From assembly GCF_017329565.1 (NCBI RefSeq), contig NZ_JAFMTT010000016.1: a DNA stretch of 64,000 nucleotides. The stretch is one strand, 5' to 3'. The notes below the pieces were generated by a model. That model made no database searches, was not told the origin of the DNA, and worked only from the letters and a program-made list of their open reading frames with translations. Of this stretch, positions 9,143-17,508 are shown piece after piece. How positions within the stretch are numbered: position 1 is the first letter of the stretch; each line of letters opens with the position of its first letter. This DNA is from Alicyclobacillus mali (GTDB taxonomy: Bacteria > Bacillota > Bacilli > Alicyclobacillales > Alicyclobacillaceae). The position numbers were made by a program, and so were the translations under genes.

Positions 9143-10290
9143 GGCGGGCGCTGCACTTCGGCGCGGGCAACATTGGCCGCGGATTCATCGGCTGGTTGCT
9201 CGCCGACGCCGGATTTCAGGTGACGTTTGCAGATGTTGTGCCGGGGCTCGTCAACGAGATTGCGGCGAAGCGCAGCTACCGCGTCATTGAGCTCGGCGAG
9301 GAAAAGCGCGTCGTCGAGGTGCAAGGCGTGGACGCGTGCCTGCTCGGCTCGGAGCGGTGCGTCGAGCTTGCGGCGACGAGCGATTGGATTACGACGGCGG
9401 TCGGTGTTCGCCACCTTGAAGGCGTGGCCGAGGTGTTGGTGGAGGGATTCCGCCGGCGCATGCGAGCGGGGCGAGAGGGCGACGTGATGGTCATTGCGTG
9501 CGAAAACGCGGTGCGGGCAACGTCCCAGCTGCGCCGCCACGTCGAGCGGCTGGCGGACGGCGCGTTGCGCGAATTCCTGGATGCGCGCGTGCGTTTCCTC
9601 GACGCCGCGGTGGATCGTATCGCTCCGAACCGCGAGGGGCACGCGGAGGATGCGCTGGACGCCGTGGTGGAGTCGTACTACGAGTGGGTGGTCGAGGGGA
9701 GTCCCGTGCCCGGCGCGCCGCACGGCATTTCATGGGTCTCGGATCTCGATCCGTATCTGGAGCGCAAGCTGTACCTCGTGAACGGGGCGCACGCCGCCAT
9801 TGCGTATCTCGCGCATCTCCGCGGCATTGCGACCATCGGCGAGGCGCTCGCGCAACAGGACATCGAGCAGCACGCCGCGCGATTCCAGGAGGAAGCGGCG
9901 CGCGGCTTGGCGCATCGCCACCCCGCCTTCGATGTTGCCGATCTCACCTCGTACGCGGCGAAGGTGCGAACCCGTTTCGCGAATCCGCACGTGGTCGATC
10001 ACGTCACGCGCGTCGCGCGCGATCCGCTGCGCAAGCTGGCGCCCGGCGAGCGCCTGATGGGCCCTCTCGTGGCGGCCGCCGAAGCGGGCTGCGAAACGAC
10101 GGCCATCGAACGGGCCATCGCATCTGCGCTGTGCTATCTGGACGAGAACGACGAGGCTTCGCTGGAGTTGCAGCGGCGAATCGCGACCGAAGGCGTGGAG
10201 CAGGTGGCTCGCGCGGTGTGCGGCCTCGAGGGTGCACAGCTTCGCGGCGTGATGGCTGCGTATCAGGAACTGCAAGCCCCTATCCATTAA
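9139..10290 (+). CDS. mtlD: Mannitol-1-phosphate 5-dehydrogenase
   Basis: A 383-residue polyol-specific long-chain dehydrogenase. It begins with the Rossmann motif HFGAGNIGRGFIGWLL, and KLYLVNGAHAAIAYL carries the conserved Lys, Asn and His of the catalytic centre. It oxidises mannitol-1-phosphate to fructose-6-phosphate with NAD+. The start overlaps the mtlF stop, a sign of translational coupling. It is followed after 30 bases by ptsH. Confidence 0.95.
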   Translation: MRRALHFGAGNIGRGFIGWLLADAGFQVTFADVVPGLVNEIAAKRSYRVIELGEEKRVVEVQGVDACLLGSERCVELAATSDWITTAVGVRHLEGVAEVLVEGFRRRMRAGREGDVMVIACENAVRATSQLRRHVERLADGALREFLDARVRFLDAAVDRIAPNREGHAEDALDAVVESYYEWVVEGSPVPGAPHGISWVSDLDPYLERKLYLVNGAHAAIAYLAHLRGIATIGEALAQQDIEQHAARFQEEAARGLAHRHPAFDVADLTSYAAKVRTRFANPHVVDHVTRVARDPLRKLAPGERLMGPLVAAAEAGCETTAIERAIASALCYLDENDEASLELQRRIATEGVEQVARAVCGLEGAQLRGVMAAYQELQAPIH

Positions 10291-10320
10291 AACAAGACAA
10301 ACCCACAGGAGGTCATGGAG

Positions 10321-10590
10321 ATGGCAATGGCACAGCGAGAAATCGAACTGAAAAACCCTTCCGGGCTGCATGCTCGGCCGGCTTCGCTGTTTGTGGCAGA
10401 GGCGAACAAGTTTCAGTCGGAGATTTTCTTAGAGGCGAAGGGCAAGCGGATCAACGCCAAGAGCATTCTCGGCCTGTTGTCGCTCGCCATCGGGCAAGGC
10501 ACCGTCATCAAGATTGAGGCCGAGGGCGACGACGCAGAGCAGGCCGTCACCGCGCTGTGCGATCTCGTCGCGTCCGGGTTCGGCGAGTGA
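10321..10590 (+). CDS. ptsH: Phosphocarrier protein HPr
   Basis: An 89-residue HPr. His17 in GLHARPA (His15 of model HPr) accepts phosphate from Enzyme I. Ser48 in AKSILGLLSLA (Ser46 of model HPr) is the HPr-kinase site, implying Firmicute-type CcpA catabolite control. Three in-frame ATGs exist; the one at 10321 has the best distance (7 bases) from AGGAGGT. Its place directly behind mtlD makes this general PTS gene part of the mannitol operon. Confidence 0.95.
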   Translation: MAMAQREIELKNPSGLHARPASLFVAEANKFQSEIFLEAKGKRINAKSILGLLSLAIGQGTVIKIEAEGDDAEQAVTALCDLVASGFGE

Positions 10591-10600
10591 GGTGACCAAG

Positions 10601-12307
10601 ATGGGCACGGTGTATCGCGGCGTGGCCGCGTCGGACGGGGTCGCGGTGGCGAAAGCATGGCTCATCGCCCCGAGTGAGCCGTCCGTCGAGCGCGTGGAGA
10701 TTGCAGATCCTCAGGCCGAATGGGCGCGCGTCGAGCGGGCCATCGCCGCCGCAAAAGAGGAACTCGCGGCGTTGCGCCAGACAGCCTTGGACAAGTTGGG
10801 CGAGGCGGAGGCGCAGTTGTTTGTCGCGCACGCGCAGATGCTCGACGATCCCGAACTCACGGGGCAGATTCGCCAAGCCATTGAGGCGGAGCGCGTCAAC
10901 GCCGAGTGGGCGGTGAAAAGCGTGATCGACACCTTGGTGGGCCTGTTTGACGCGCTCGACGATGAGTACATGCGCCAGCGCGCGGCGGACGTCCGCGACG
11001 TGGGCGGCCGCCTGCTGCGCCATCTCCAGGGTGATGGCGGGGCGAGCCTCGCGGATCTCGCGGAGCCCGTCGTCCTGGTGGCGCGCGATCTCGCCCCTTC
11101 CGACACGGTCCAACTGGATCCCGCGTTTGTGCGCGCGTTCGTGACGGACATCGGCGGGCGCACATCGCACACGGCCATCATGGCGAGATCGCTCGGCATC
11201 CCAGCGGTGGTGGGGCTCGGCGACATCACGGCGCACGTGGCCTCTGGGCAGGTGCTCGCCGTCGACGGGAGCGAGGGACTCGTCGTTGTGGAGCCGAATG
11301 AGGAGGAGCTCAAGCGCTTCTCGGCGCAAGTGGAGCGGCAGCAGTGGGAACGCTCTCGCCTCGCCGCGCTGCGCGACGCCGAATCGGTGACGCCGGACGG
11401 CCGCAGGGTCGAGATCGCGGGGAACATCGGCACCCCGGCCGAAGTGGCGCAGGTGTTGGCTCAGGGCGGGGAGGGGATAGGGCTCTTCCGTTCCGAATTC
11501 CTATACATGAACCGCGAGACCGCACCCACGGAGGAAGAGCAGTTTGCGGCGTACAAGGAAGTCGCCGAGGCCATGGCTTTGCGCCCGGTCATCGTGCGCA
11601 CGCTCGACGTCGGCGGCGACAAGGGCATCCCGTATCTCGGCCTGCCGCACGAGGACAACCCGTTCCTCGGGTATCGGGCCATCCGCGTCTGCCTGGATCA
11701 AAGGGAACTGTTTGCGGCGCAGCTTCGCGCCATCCTGCGCGCGTCGCACTACGGCAAGCTGCGCGTGATGTTTCCGATGATCGCGACGGTGGAGGAGGTG
11801 CGGGCGGCCAAGCGCGAACTCGAGGCGGCGAAGCAGGCGCTGCGCGAAGAGGGCGTGCCGTTCGACGAGGACATCGAAGTGGGCATCATGATCGAGATTC
11901 CGGCGGCGGCCGTCGTGGCGGATCGTCTGGCGAGGGAGGTCGACTTCTTCTCCATCGGCACGAACGATCTCATCCAGTACACGCTGGCGTGCGATCGGCT
12001 GAACGAGCGGATTTCCCACCTGTACCAGCCGCTCAACCCGAGCGTGTTGCGGTTGGTGAAGATGGTCATTGACGGGGCGCACGCCGAGGGCAAGTGGGTC
12101 GGCATGTGCGGTGAGCTGGCGGGGGATCCGCGCGCGACCGCGATTCTCCTCGGCCTGGGACTGGACGAATTCAGCATGAGCGCGGGCTCCATCCTCAAGG
12201 TGCGCGATGTCGTGCGCAACACGCGCTACGAGGACGCAAAGGCTTTGGCGGCCCGGGCGCTCGAGGCCGATACCGAGTCGGATGTGCTGAAACTGTTGGA
12301 AGCCTGA
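10601..12307 (+). CDS. ptsI: PTS Enzyme I (phosphoenolpyruvate-protein phosphotransferase)
   Basis: A 568-residue Enzyme I. The phosphorylated His190 lies in GGRTSHTAIMARS, followed by the TIM-barrel PEP-binding domain with GGDKGIPYL, EVGIMIEIPAA and FFSIGTNDLIQYTLACDR. The catalytic Cys is in GMCGELAGDP. It transfers phosphate from PEP to HPr. The frame continues upstream into ptsH, but the ATG at 10601 follows GAGGTGACC and begins the usual N-terminus. It is the last gene of the operon, ended by the terminator at 12336. Confidence 0.96.
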   Translation: MGTVYRGVAASDGVAVAKAWLIAPSEPSVERVEIADPQAEWARVERAIAAAKEELAALRQTALDKLGEAEAQLFVAHAQMLDDPELTGQIRQAIEAERVNAEWAVKSVIDTLVGLFDALDDEYMRQRAADVRDVGGRLLRHLQGDGGASLADLAEPVVLVARDLAPSDTVQLDPAFVRAFVTDIGGRTSHTAIMARSLGIPAVVGLGDITAHVASGQVLAVDGSEGLVVVEPNEEELKRFSAQVERQQWERSRLAALRDAESVTPDGRRVEIAGNIGTPAEVAQVLAQGGEGIGLFRSEFLYMNRETAPTEEEQFAAYKEVAEAMALRPVIVRTLDVGGDKGIPYLGLPHEDNPFLGYRAIRVCLDQRELFAAQLRAILRASHYGKLRVMFPMIATVEEVRAAKRELEAAKQALREEGVPFDEDIEVGIMIEIPAAAVVADRLAREVDFFSIGTNDLIQYTLACDRLNERISHLYQPLNPSVLRLVKMVIDGAHAEGKWVGMCGELAGDPRATAILLGLGLDEFSMSAGSILKVRDVVRNTRYEDAKALAARALEADTESDVLKLLEA

Positions 12308-12335
12308 GGCTCTGGAGTCGACGCGATCGGCCATG

Positions 12336-12371
12336 AAAATCCCGCGGGGTGCATCGCCCCGCGGGATTTTT
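12336..12371 (+). terminator. Strong Rho-independent terminator of the mtl-pts operon
   Basis: A perfect 14-bp stem (AAAATCCCGCGGGG, 12336-12349, with CCCCGCGGGATTTT, 12357-12370) around a 7-base loop runs into a T stretch. Confidence 0.93.
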
Positions 12372-12633
12372 GCAGAAGGGCGTCGCTTGCCGAACCGAGC
12401 CTGGCGCGCGTTCGCTACGTTCGCTCGTATCTTCCTATGAATGCCCCATTCCCGCTTCATCACCCGCACTTCCCACTGATCCCACATGGGCTTCGCTGCG
12501 TATGAATCCATGAAACGCGACGTCGGTCTTTGAGGAGCGGCAAGCCATGGCCTCCAGCTTGTCCCGTGCGGCGGCTTCCACTATCATACGTGACAGCACA
12601 ACCAACTCCATCGTCCGTTTGAGGAGAGTGGAC
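12372..12633. other. Intergenic region before the sigma-like ORF
   Basis: Nothing convincing was found: no start with a good Shine-Dalgarno, no RNA motif and no clear -10/-35 pair. A TTCGCTACGTTCGCTCGT stretch is internally repetitive. An ATG at 12547 is in frame with the next gene but lacks a ribosome binding site. Confidence 0.4.
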
Positions 12634-13482
12634 ATGAACGGTGAGCTGTCCGACGACATGCTGCTTGCCGCCATCGCGCGCGGGCAGCGCGATGCGCTCG
12701 AGGCGTTCTACGACCGATTTGCACGCCTCGTGTACAGCTTCGCCTACCGCGTGACGGGCAACGTCTCGCACGCCGAAGAGATTGTGCAGGACGTGTTTGT
12801 CAAGGTGTGGCGTCAGGCGCATGCCTACAATCCTGCGCTGGGCAAGGTCTCCACCTGGCTGTTGACCATCGCGCGCCGATCCGCCATTGATCTCCACCGC
12901 CGCGAGCGGCGCCAACAGCACGAGTCGGGCGAAGACGTGTTTCCCATCTTGCCGGATCACGGGCCCACGCCGGATCGCGTGGCGGAGCAGAGCGACCTGC
13001 GATCCCGCATCCGGGAGGCCCTTGCCAAGCTCCCGGAGGAGCAGCGGCAGGTTGTCGAGTGGATGTACTTCCAGGGGTATACGCAAAACGAGATCGCCGA
13101 ACGCTTCGGTTGGTCGCTGCATCGCGTCGCCCCGTACCAGACGATTGGCGAGGTGAAGACCCAGGTTCAGCTCGCGCCGACGGCAGGGATGGGCAGCGCG
13201 CAAATGTGGGTTATTGAATCGCCTCAGGGTAAAGAGATGCTCATCCGCTTTCACGGTTTGAAGCGACCGGTCGGATCGCAGGTCTATCAGGTTTGGGTGA
13301 TTCACAACGGTCAGCCTCCGCAGTCCGCCGGCGTGTTTGTTCCGGACGCGCAGGGGAACGCCGTATTTGCCTCGCTGATGCCGAACGAACCGGTGAATGT
13401 CGTGGCGGTGACGCTGGAGCCAAAGGCGATTGACGTGCGGCCGCTAGGCACGATGGTGTTCAAGGCACAGCTCTCCACCTGA
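12634..13482 (+). CDS. Fusion ORF: ECF sigma factor N-terminus joined to RskA-type anti-sigma C-terminus
   Basis: A 282-residue ORF in two unequal parts. Residues 1-175 are an ECF sigma factor: region 2 includes FAYRVTGNVSHAEEIVQDVF and STWLLTIARRSAID, and region 4 begins at LPEEQRQVVEWMYFQGYTQNEIAERFGWSL (quoted to show the HTH start). The recognition helix is then cut off. From about residue 180 the sequence becomes an RskA/anti-sigma-K outer domain (YQVWVIHNGQPPQSAGVF, VAVTLEPK). The anti-sigma's binding domain and membrane helix are missing. This is best read as an in-frame deletion across an adjacent sigma/anti-sigma pair. GAGGAGAG precedes the ATG. It is unlikely to work as a normal sigma factor. 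Confidence 0.8.
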   Translation: MNGELSDDMLLAAIARGQRDALEAFYDRFARLVYSFAYRVTGNVSHAEEIVQDVFVKVWRQAHAYNPALGKVSTWLLTIARRSAIDLHRRERRQQHESGEDVFPILPDHGPTPDRVAEQSDLRSRIREALAKLPEEQRQVVEWMYFQGYTQNEIAERFGWSLHRVAPYQTIGEVKTQVQLAPTAGMGSAQMWVIESPQGKEMLIRFHGLKRPVGSQVYQVWVIHNGQPPQSAGVFVPDAQGNAVFASLMPNEPVNVVAVTLEPKAIDVRPLGTMVFKAQLST

Positions 13483-13580
13483 TGGCAAGCCGATATGAGG
13501 CAAGTGCTGAGGAAGGAATTGATTGCGGGCGCATCGAACGCATCACCCTGAAGCGGTCCAGAGGAAGTGGGGCGATAGGG

Positions 13581-15107
13581 GTGTCGAGCCTCTTGACGGA
13601 TCACGATGCGCTCGGCCTCGCGGAGCTGGTGCGGACGAGACAGGTCCACCCGCGGGAGCTCGTTCAGGCGGCCATCGAGCGCATTGAAGCGCTGAACCCA
13701 AAGCTGATCGCCGTCATTCACAAGCGCTATGAGAAGGCGCTCGCCGAGGCGGACACCGTGCCCCTCGACGCGCCGCTGGCTGGCGTGCCGGTGCTCGCCA
13801 AGGACGTGCACCAGGAGATCCAAGGCGAGCCGATGACGTTTGGTTCCAAGGCGTACGCGTCGCACATCGCCAGCGAAGACTCCCACTTTGTTCGGCAGCT
13901 CAAACGCGCCGGAGCCATCTTCCTGGGCATCACCAATGTGCCGGAATTTGCGCTCATGGCCGTCACGGAGCCAAGGCACTACGGGCCCACGCGCAACCCT
14001 TGGGACTTGCAGGTGACGCCGGGCGGATCAAGCGGCGGTTCGGCTGCGGCGGTTGCCGCGGGCATGGTGCCGTTGGCAGGGGCGAGCGACGGCGGGGGCT
14101 CCATTCGCATCCCCGCGGCGTATTGCGGCCTGTTTGGGCTGAAGCCGACGCGCGGCCGGACGCCTGTGGGGCCCAAGCTCGGGCGCCATTGGCTCGGTGC
14201 GTCGGTCAATCACGTGTTGACGCGGAGCGTACGTGACAGCGCGGCCGCCTTAGACTGTCTCGTGATGGAGGAGAAGGCGGCGGCGTTCATGGCGCCGAGA
14301 TCGGCCGAACGATACCTTGACGTGATCCACCGCCCGTTGCCGAAGCGACTGCGAATCGCGTTGACCACGGAGTCTCCGCTCGGCACGGCGGTTGACCCGG
14401 CGTGCGCCGAGGCGGTAGTACGCGCGGCGAGGTTCCTTGAGTCGCTCGGCCATGAGGTCGAAGAGCGAACGGCGCCAGTCGACGGCCGGCAGCTGGCCCA
14501 GAGCTACATCTGGATGTATTTCGGCGAGGTGGGGGCTCAGCTCCAATCTCTCCGCAGCATCTTGGGGCGTAAACCCCGGCCGGGTGACGTGGAACCCGCC
14601 ACCTGGCTCCTCGGAGCGATGGGGCGATTCGTCTCTGCGGCCGACTTTGTCGCGCGTCTGCGAGCGTGGGACGAGGCGGCTGCGCAGATGGAAACGTTCC
14701 ATGAAACGTACGACGTCTATCTCACGCTGACGACGGCCATGCCACCCGCGCGCATCGGCGAGCTGTCGCTTCGATGGAGCGAAGAGCAGATCGCCCGCTG
14801 GTCGCACCGTTGGGGGATTGCACGGCTTCTCGCGCGGGCGGGCCTCGTGGACAAGCTCGTGGAGACAAGCCTCATGCGAACGCCGTTCACCCAACTCGCC
14901 AATTTGACCGGTCAGCCGGCGATGTCGCTGCCACTGTCCAGGTCTTCGACGGGCGTTCCGCTCGGCGTGCAGGTCGTGGCGGCGCGCGGTCGAGAAGATT
15001 TGCTTCTCCAACTCGCTGCCTTGTTGGAGCAGACGAGCCTGTGGCTGGACGTGAAGCAGAACCCGCTCGTTCGCGAAGAGCGCCGTCCTCCCACACAGGA
15101 TGTGTAG
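13581..15107 (+). CDS. Amidase (amidase-signature family)
   Basis: A 508-residue amidase-signature enzyme with the Ser-cisSer-Lys triad: Lys in VPVLAKDVHQ, cis-Ser in TPGGSSGGSAAAVAAG and the nucleophile in GASDGGGSIRIPA. Such enzymes hydrolyse carboxamides; the substrate is unknown. GatA is unlikely because no gatB or gatC is adjacent. The frame opens at 13482, overlapping the previous stop, but that segment is low-complexity and lacks a Shine-Dalgarno. The GTG at 13581 gives the expected N-terminus, although its ribosome site (GAGGAAG) is distant, so the start is uncertain. Confidence 0.85.
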   Translation: MSSLLTDHDALGLAELVRTRQVHPRELVQAAIERIEALNPKLIAVIHKRYEKALAEADTVPLDAPLAGVPVLAKDVHQEIQGEPMTFGSKAYASHIASEDSHFVRQLKRAGAIFLGITNVPEFALMAVTEPRHYGPTRNPWDLQVTPGGSSGGSAAAVAAGMVPLAGASDGGGSIRIPAAYCGLFGLKPTRGRTPVGPKLGRHWLGASVNHVLTRSVRDSAAALDCLVMEEKAAAFMAPRSAERYLDVIHRPLPKRLRIALTTESPLGTAVDPACAEAVVRAARFLESLGHEVEERTAPVDGRQLAQSYIWMYFGEVGAQLQSLRSILGRKPRPGDVEPATWLLGAMGRFVSAADFVARLRAWDEAAAQMETFHETYDVYLTLTTAMPPARIGELSLRWSEEQIARWSHRWGIARLLARAGLVDKLVETSLMRTPFTQLANLTGQPAMSLPLSRSSTGVPLGVQVVAARGREDLLLQLAALLEQTSLWLDVKQNPLVREERRPPTQDV

Positions 15108-15141
15108 ATAGCCCTTGTGTGCCCCCTCCCAAACACCTCGA

Positions 15142-15170
15142 AAGCGCCGTCCAAGATGTGGGCGGCGCTT
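15142..15170 (+). terminator. Hairpin after the amidase gene
   Basis: AAGCGCCGTCC (15142-15152) pairs with GGGCGGCGCTT (15160-15170), 11 bp with one G-T pair. No T-run follows, so efficiency is uncertain. Confidence 0.5.
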
Positions 15171-15258
15171 CTCGATGCGCCCATTTCGTCGGTCGTGTGA
15201 TCCATGAGCCGACCCCCTTCGTATCCCTAGGCGAGTGTCACAGAAAGGAGGGCGGCTG

Positions 15259-15810
15259 ATGCGCTCCCACCGGTTTCACGCGTTTGTGCTGCTGCTCGTC
15301 GGGTATGAATGGCTCATCTCTGGACTCGACAAGGTGCTCGCTCATCACTTCGCGCAGGGGCTGGCCGGTCAACTCGCGGCCGCGGAGCACGGCCTGCCGT
15401 ACGGGTTCTACGCGTCGCTCTTGTCTCACGTGTTCGTCCCCCACGCGCAACTGTTCGCGTGGCTCGTGATGGTTGGCGAGTGTGCGAGTGGCGTGCTCCT
15501 GCTCGCGCTCGGCGCCATCGCGTGGTTTCGCCCGCTGTCGCCGGTTCAGAAGTCCACCGCGGTTGTCACGCTCGCCGTCGCCAGTTTCATGGTGATGAAC
15601 TTCTTCTTTCAGGGCGGCAGCTACTTCCTCAATCCATCGGACCCCTACGATGAGGGTATTCCCGTCGATTTTGTTCTCTTCTGGATTCAAATTGGAACCA
15701 TGATAGCGCTTCTTCGAGAAAAATCGAATGAAGAAGTGATCCAACCTTCTCTTTCATCCGTAGACACGAGTGAAAGATTTCACAGAACCCATGGAGGGAT
15801 GTCGAAATGA
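15259..15810 (+). CDS. DoxX/DoxD-like membrane protein
   Basis: A 183-residue protein with four hydrophobic segments and the DoxX-type opening LLVGYEWLISGLDKVL. Other matching features are the central GECASGVLLLALGAIAWFRP and the MVMNFFFQGG turn. DoxD is the small subunit of archaeal thiosulfate:quinone oxidoreductase, and wider DoxX proteins have varied redox or stress roles. The ATG at 15259 follows AAGGAGGGCGG. The stop overlaps the next start (ATGA), so the secreted repeat protein downstream is translationally coupled and may be a partner. Confidence 0.75.
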   Translation: MRSHRFHAFVLLLVGYEWLISGLDKVLAHHFAQGLAGQLAAAEHGLPYGFYASLLSHVFVPHAQLFAWLVMVGECASGVLLLALGAIAWFRPLSPVQKSTAVVTLAVASFMVMNFFFQGGSYFLNPSDPYDEGIPVDFVLFWIQIGTMIALLREKSNEEVIQPSLSSVDTSERFHRTHGGMSK

Positions 15811-17447
15811 AGATGAGAAACAAGGCTAAGTGGCTCGGAGCTTCTGCTGCTTCCATGATCGCGCTGGGGAGCATGTCGAGCGTCGCGATGGCGGGGACAA
15901 CGTCCAACATGTGGCCGGTGAAGCCGTCGCCGGTAACGGCCAACGCGGCCATCAACCTGCGGGTCAATCTCGACAACCTGCTCGCGCAGCACGCCGTGCT
16001 GGCCATTCAGGCGATGGAGGCCGGCTACGACAACGCGCCGGATTATAACAACTGGGTGTCGCTCTTGAGCCAGAACACCGACGCCCTGTCGAACGCCATC
16101 GCGTCCGTTTATGGACCGCAGGCAGGTCAGGAGTTCAAGTCAATGTGGAGCGCGCACATTCAGGATTTCGTCAATTACGTCGTGGCCACGGTCAAAAACG
16201 ATCCGGCGGGCCAGCAAGCCGCACTCAACGCTCTACAGCAGTACGAGGTGAACTTCGCCAAGTTTTTGGCTTCCGCGAACCCATACTTGAACGAGCAGGC
16301 GGTGCAGGACGGCCTTCGCCAGCACGTCCAGGAGCTCCTGACCGCGTTTACCGACTACGTCAACAAGGACTATAACGACATGGCTCAGGAGCTTGTGCAG
16401 GCGTACAACCACATGTTCATGGTGGGTGACGCGCTCGCAGGCGCCATCGTGAAGCAGTTCCCGCAGAAGTTCGGGACAGCCTCGCCGGATACCGCTGCGG
16501 CGAATCTGCGCGTGACCTTGGATCAGCTTCTGGCCCTGCACGCCGATCTCGCCAACCTCGCCATGGAGGCTGGATACAGCGGTGCGGGAGATTTCCAAGC
16601 CCTGGCCAACGTCCTCGGCCAAAACACGGATCAGCTGTCGAGCGCGTATGGCTCGGTGTACGGCGCGCAGGCAGGAGCGGAATATAAGCAGTTCTGGGCG
16701 GATCACATCAATGACTTCGTGAACTACGTTGTCGCGACGGCCAAAAACGACGCGAGCGGTCGCCAGCAGGCGCTCAATGCCCTTGAGGACTACAAAGTCC
16801 ATTTTGCGGAGTTCTTGGGCAGCGAGAACCCGAATCTCAACGTCCAGGCGGTGGAGGACGGCCTCGAGACGCACATCGATGAGTTGCTTGCGACCTTCAA
16901 CGACTACGTGAATAAGGACTATGCGGATTCCGCGAGCGAGTTCGCCATGTCCTACAATCACATGTTCATGACCGGCGACTCACTGGCAGCCAGCATTGTC
17001 CAGCAGTACCCGGTCAAGTTCGAGAGTGCAAGTGACACGTGGACCTGGACCGGCATCTCCCTCGAGGTGAACGGCCAGGCGTGGAAGATGCCGCTTGGCG
17101 TCTGGGGCGTGAACCCGGCCACGAACCAGAGCGAGCAGTACGTGCCCATCTGGTACGTGATGCAAGTGCTCGACAAGCTGAACATCCACAATAGCTGGAA
17201 TGGGCACGAGTGGATGATCCAGACGAGCGGATCGTACAACTGGAATTCGAAGTTCAGCGGTGGGTACATCACGCTCGATATCAACGGCCACGCCGTCGGC
17301 ATGGCGAACGGCACAGTCCTCGTGGATCCGTATTCGCACAAGCCCACCACGTTCATGGCGATGTCGGATGTCGCCAAGATCCTGAACGATCTCGGCCTGA
17401 AGTACACGTGGGGCGGCTCGACGCTCAACATCATGACCTCGATGTGA
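15807..17447 (+). CDS. Secreted protein with two His-containing helical repeats and a stalk-like C-terminus
   Basis: A 546-residue exported protein. A signal peptide (residues 1-29, ending SSVAMA) is followed by two tandem repeats about 183 residues apart, beginning LRVNLDNLLAQHAVLAIQAM and LRVTLDQLLALHADLANLAM. Each repeat keeps four His contexts: (A)xH in the first helix, HIxDFVNYVVAT, H(V/I)xELL, and YNHMFM. Residues ~415-546 resemble the copper-amine-oxidase N-terminal (stalk) domain common in Bacillales envelope proteins. I infer helical bundles, perhaps metal- or haem-binding; no function is recognised. It is coupled to the DoxX-like gene. Confidence 0.8.
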   Translation: MKMRNKAKWLGASAASMIALGSMSSVAMAGTTSNMWPVKPSPVTANAAINLRVNLDNLLAQHAVLAIQAMEAGYDNAPDYNNWVSLLSQNTDALSNAIASVYGPQAGQEFKSMWSAHIQDFVNYVVATVKNDPAGQQAALNALQQYEVNFAKFLASANPYLNEQAVQDGLRQHVQELLTAFTDYVNKDYNDMAQELVQAYNHMFMVGDALAGAIVKQFPQKFGTASPDTAAANLRVTLDQLLALHADLANLAMEAGYSGAGDFQALANVLGQNTDQLSSAYGSVYGAQAGAEYKQFWADHINDFVNYVVATAKNDASGRQQALNALEDYKVHFAEFLGSENPNLNVQAVEDGLETHIDELLATFNDYVNKDYADSASEFAMSYNHMFMTGDSLAASIVQQYPVKFESASDTWTWTGISLEVNGQAWKMPLGVWGVNPATNQSEQYVPIWYVMQVLDKLNIHNSWNGHEWMIQTSGSYNWNSKFSGGYITLDINGHAVGMANGTVLVDPYSHKPTTFMAMSDVAKILNDLGLKYTWGGSTLNIMTSM

Positions 17448-17480
17448 GGACCGCAAGCGCAACTCCAGACGCCTAAGAGG

Positions 17481-17508
17481 AAGCCCGGCGATGCGATTCG
17501 CCGGGCTT
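17481..17508. terminator. Bidirectional terminator hairpin between convergent genes
   Basis: A perfect 11-bp stem (AAGCCCGGCGA, 17481-17491, with TCGCCGGGCTT, 17498-17508) lies between the repeat-protein gene and the leftward ECF gene. Its last base is the first base of the latter's stop codon. Confidence 0.75.

Noticed and set aside
12547..12633. An N-terminal extension of the sigma-like fusion protein
   Set aside because: The upstream ATG lacks a Shine-Dalgarno and the extra residues fall outside sigma region 2. ATG 12634 has GAGGAGAG.
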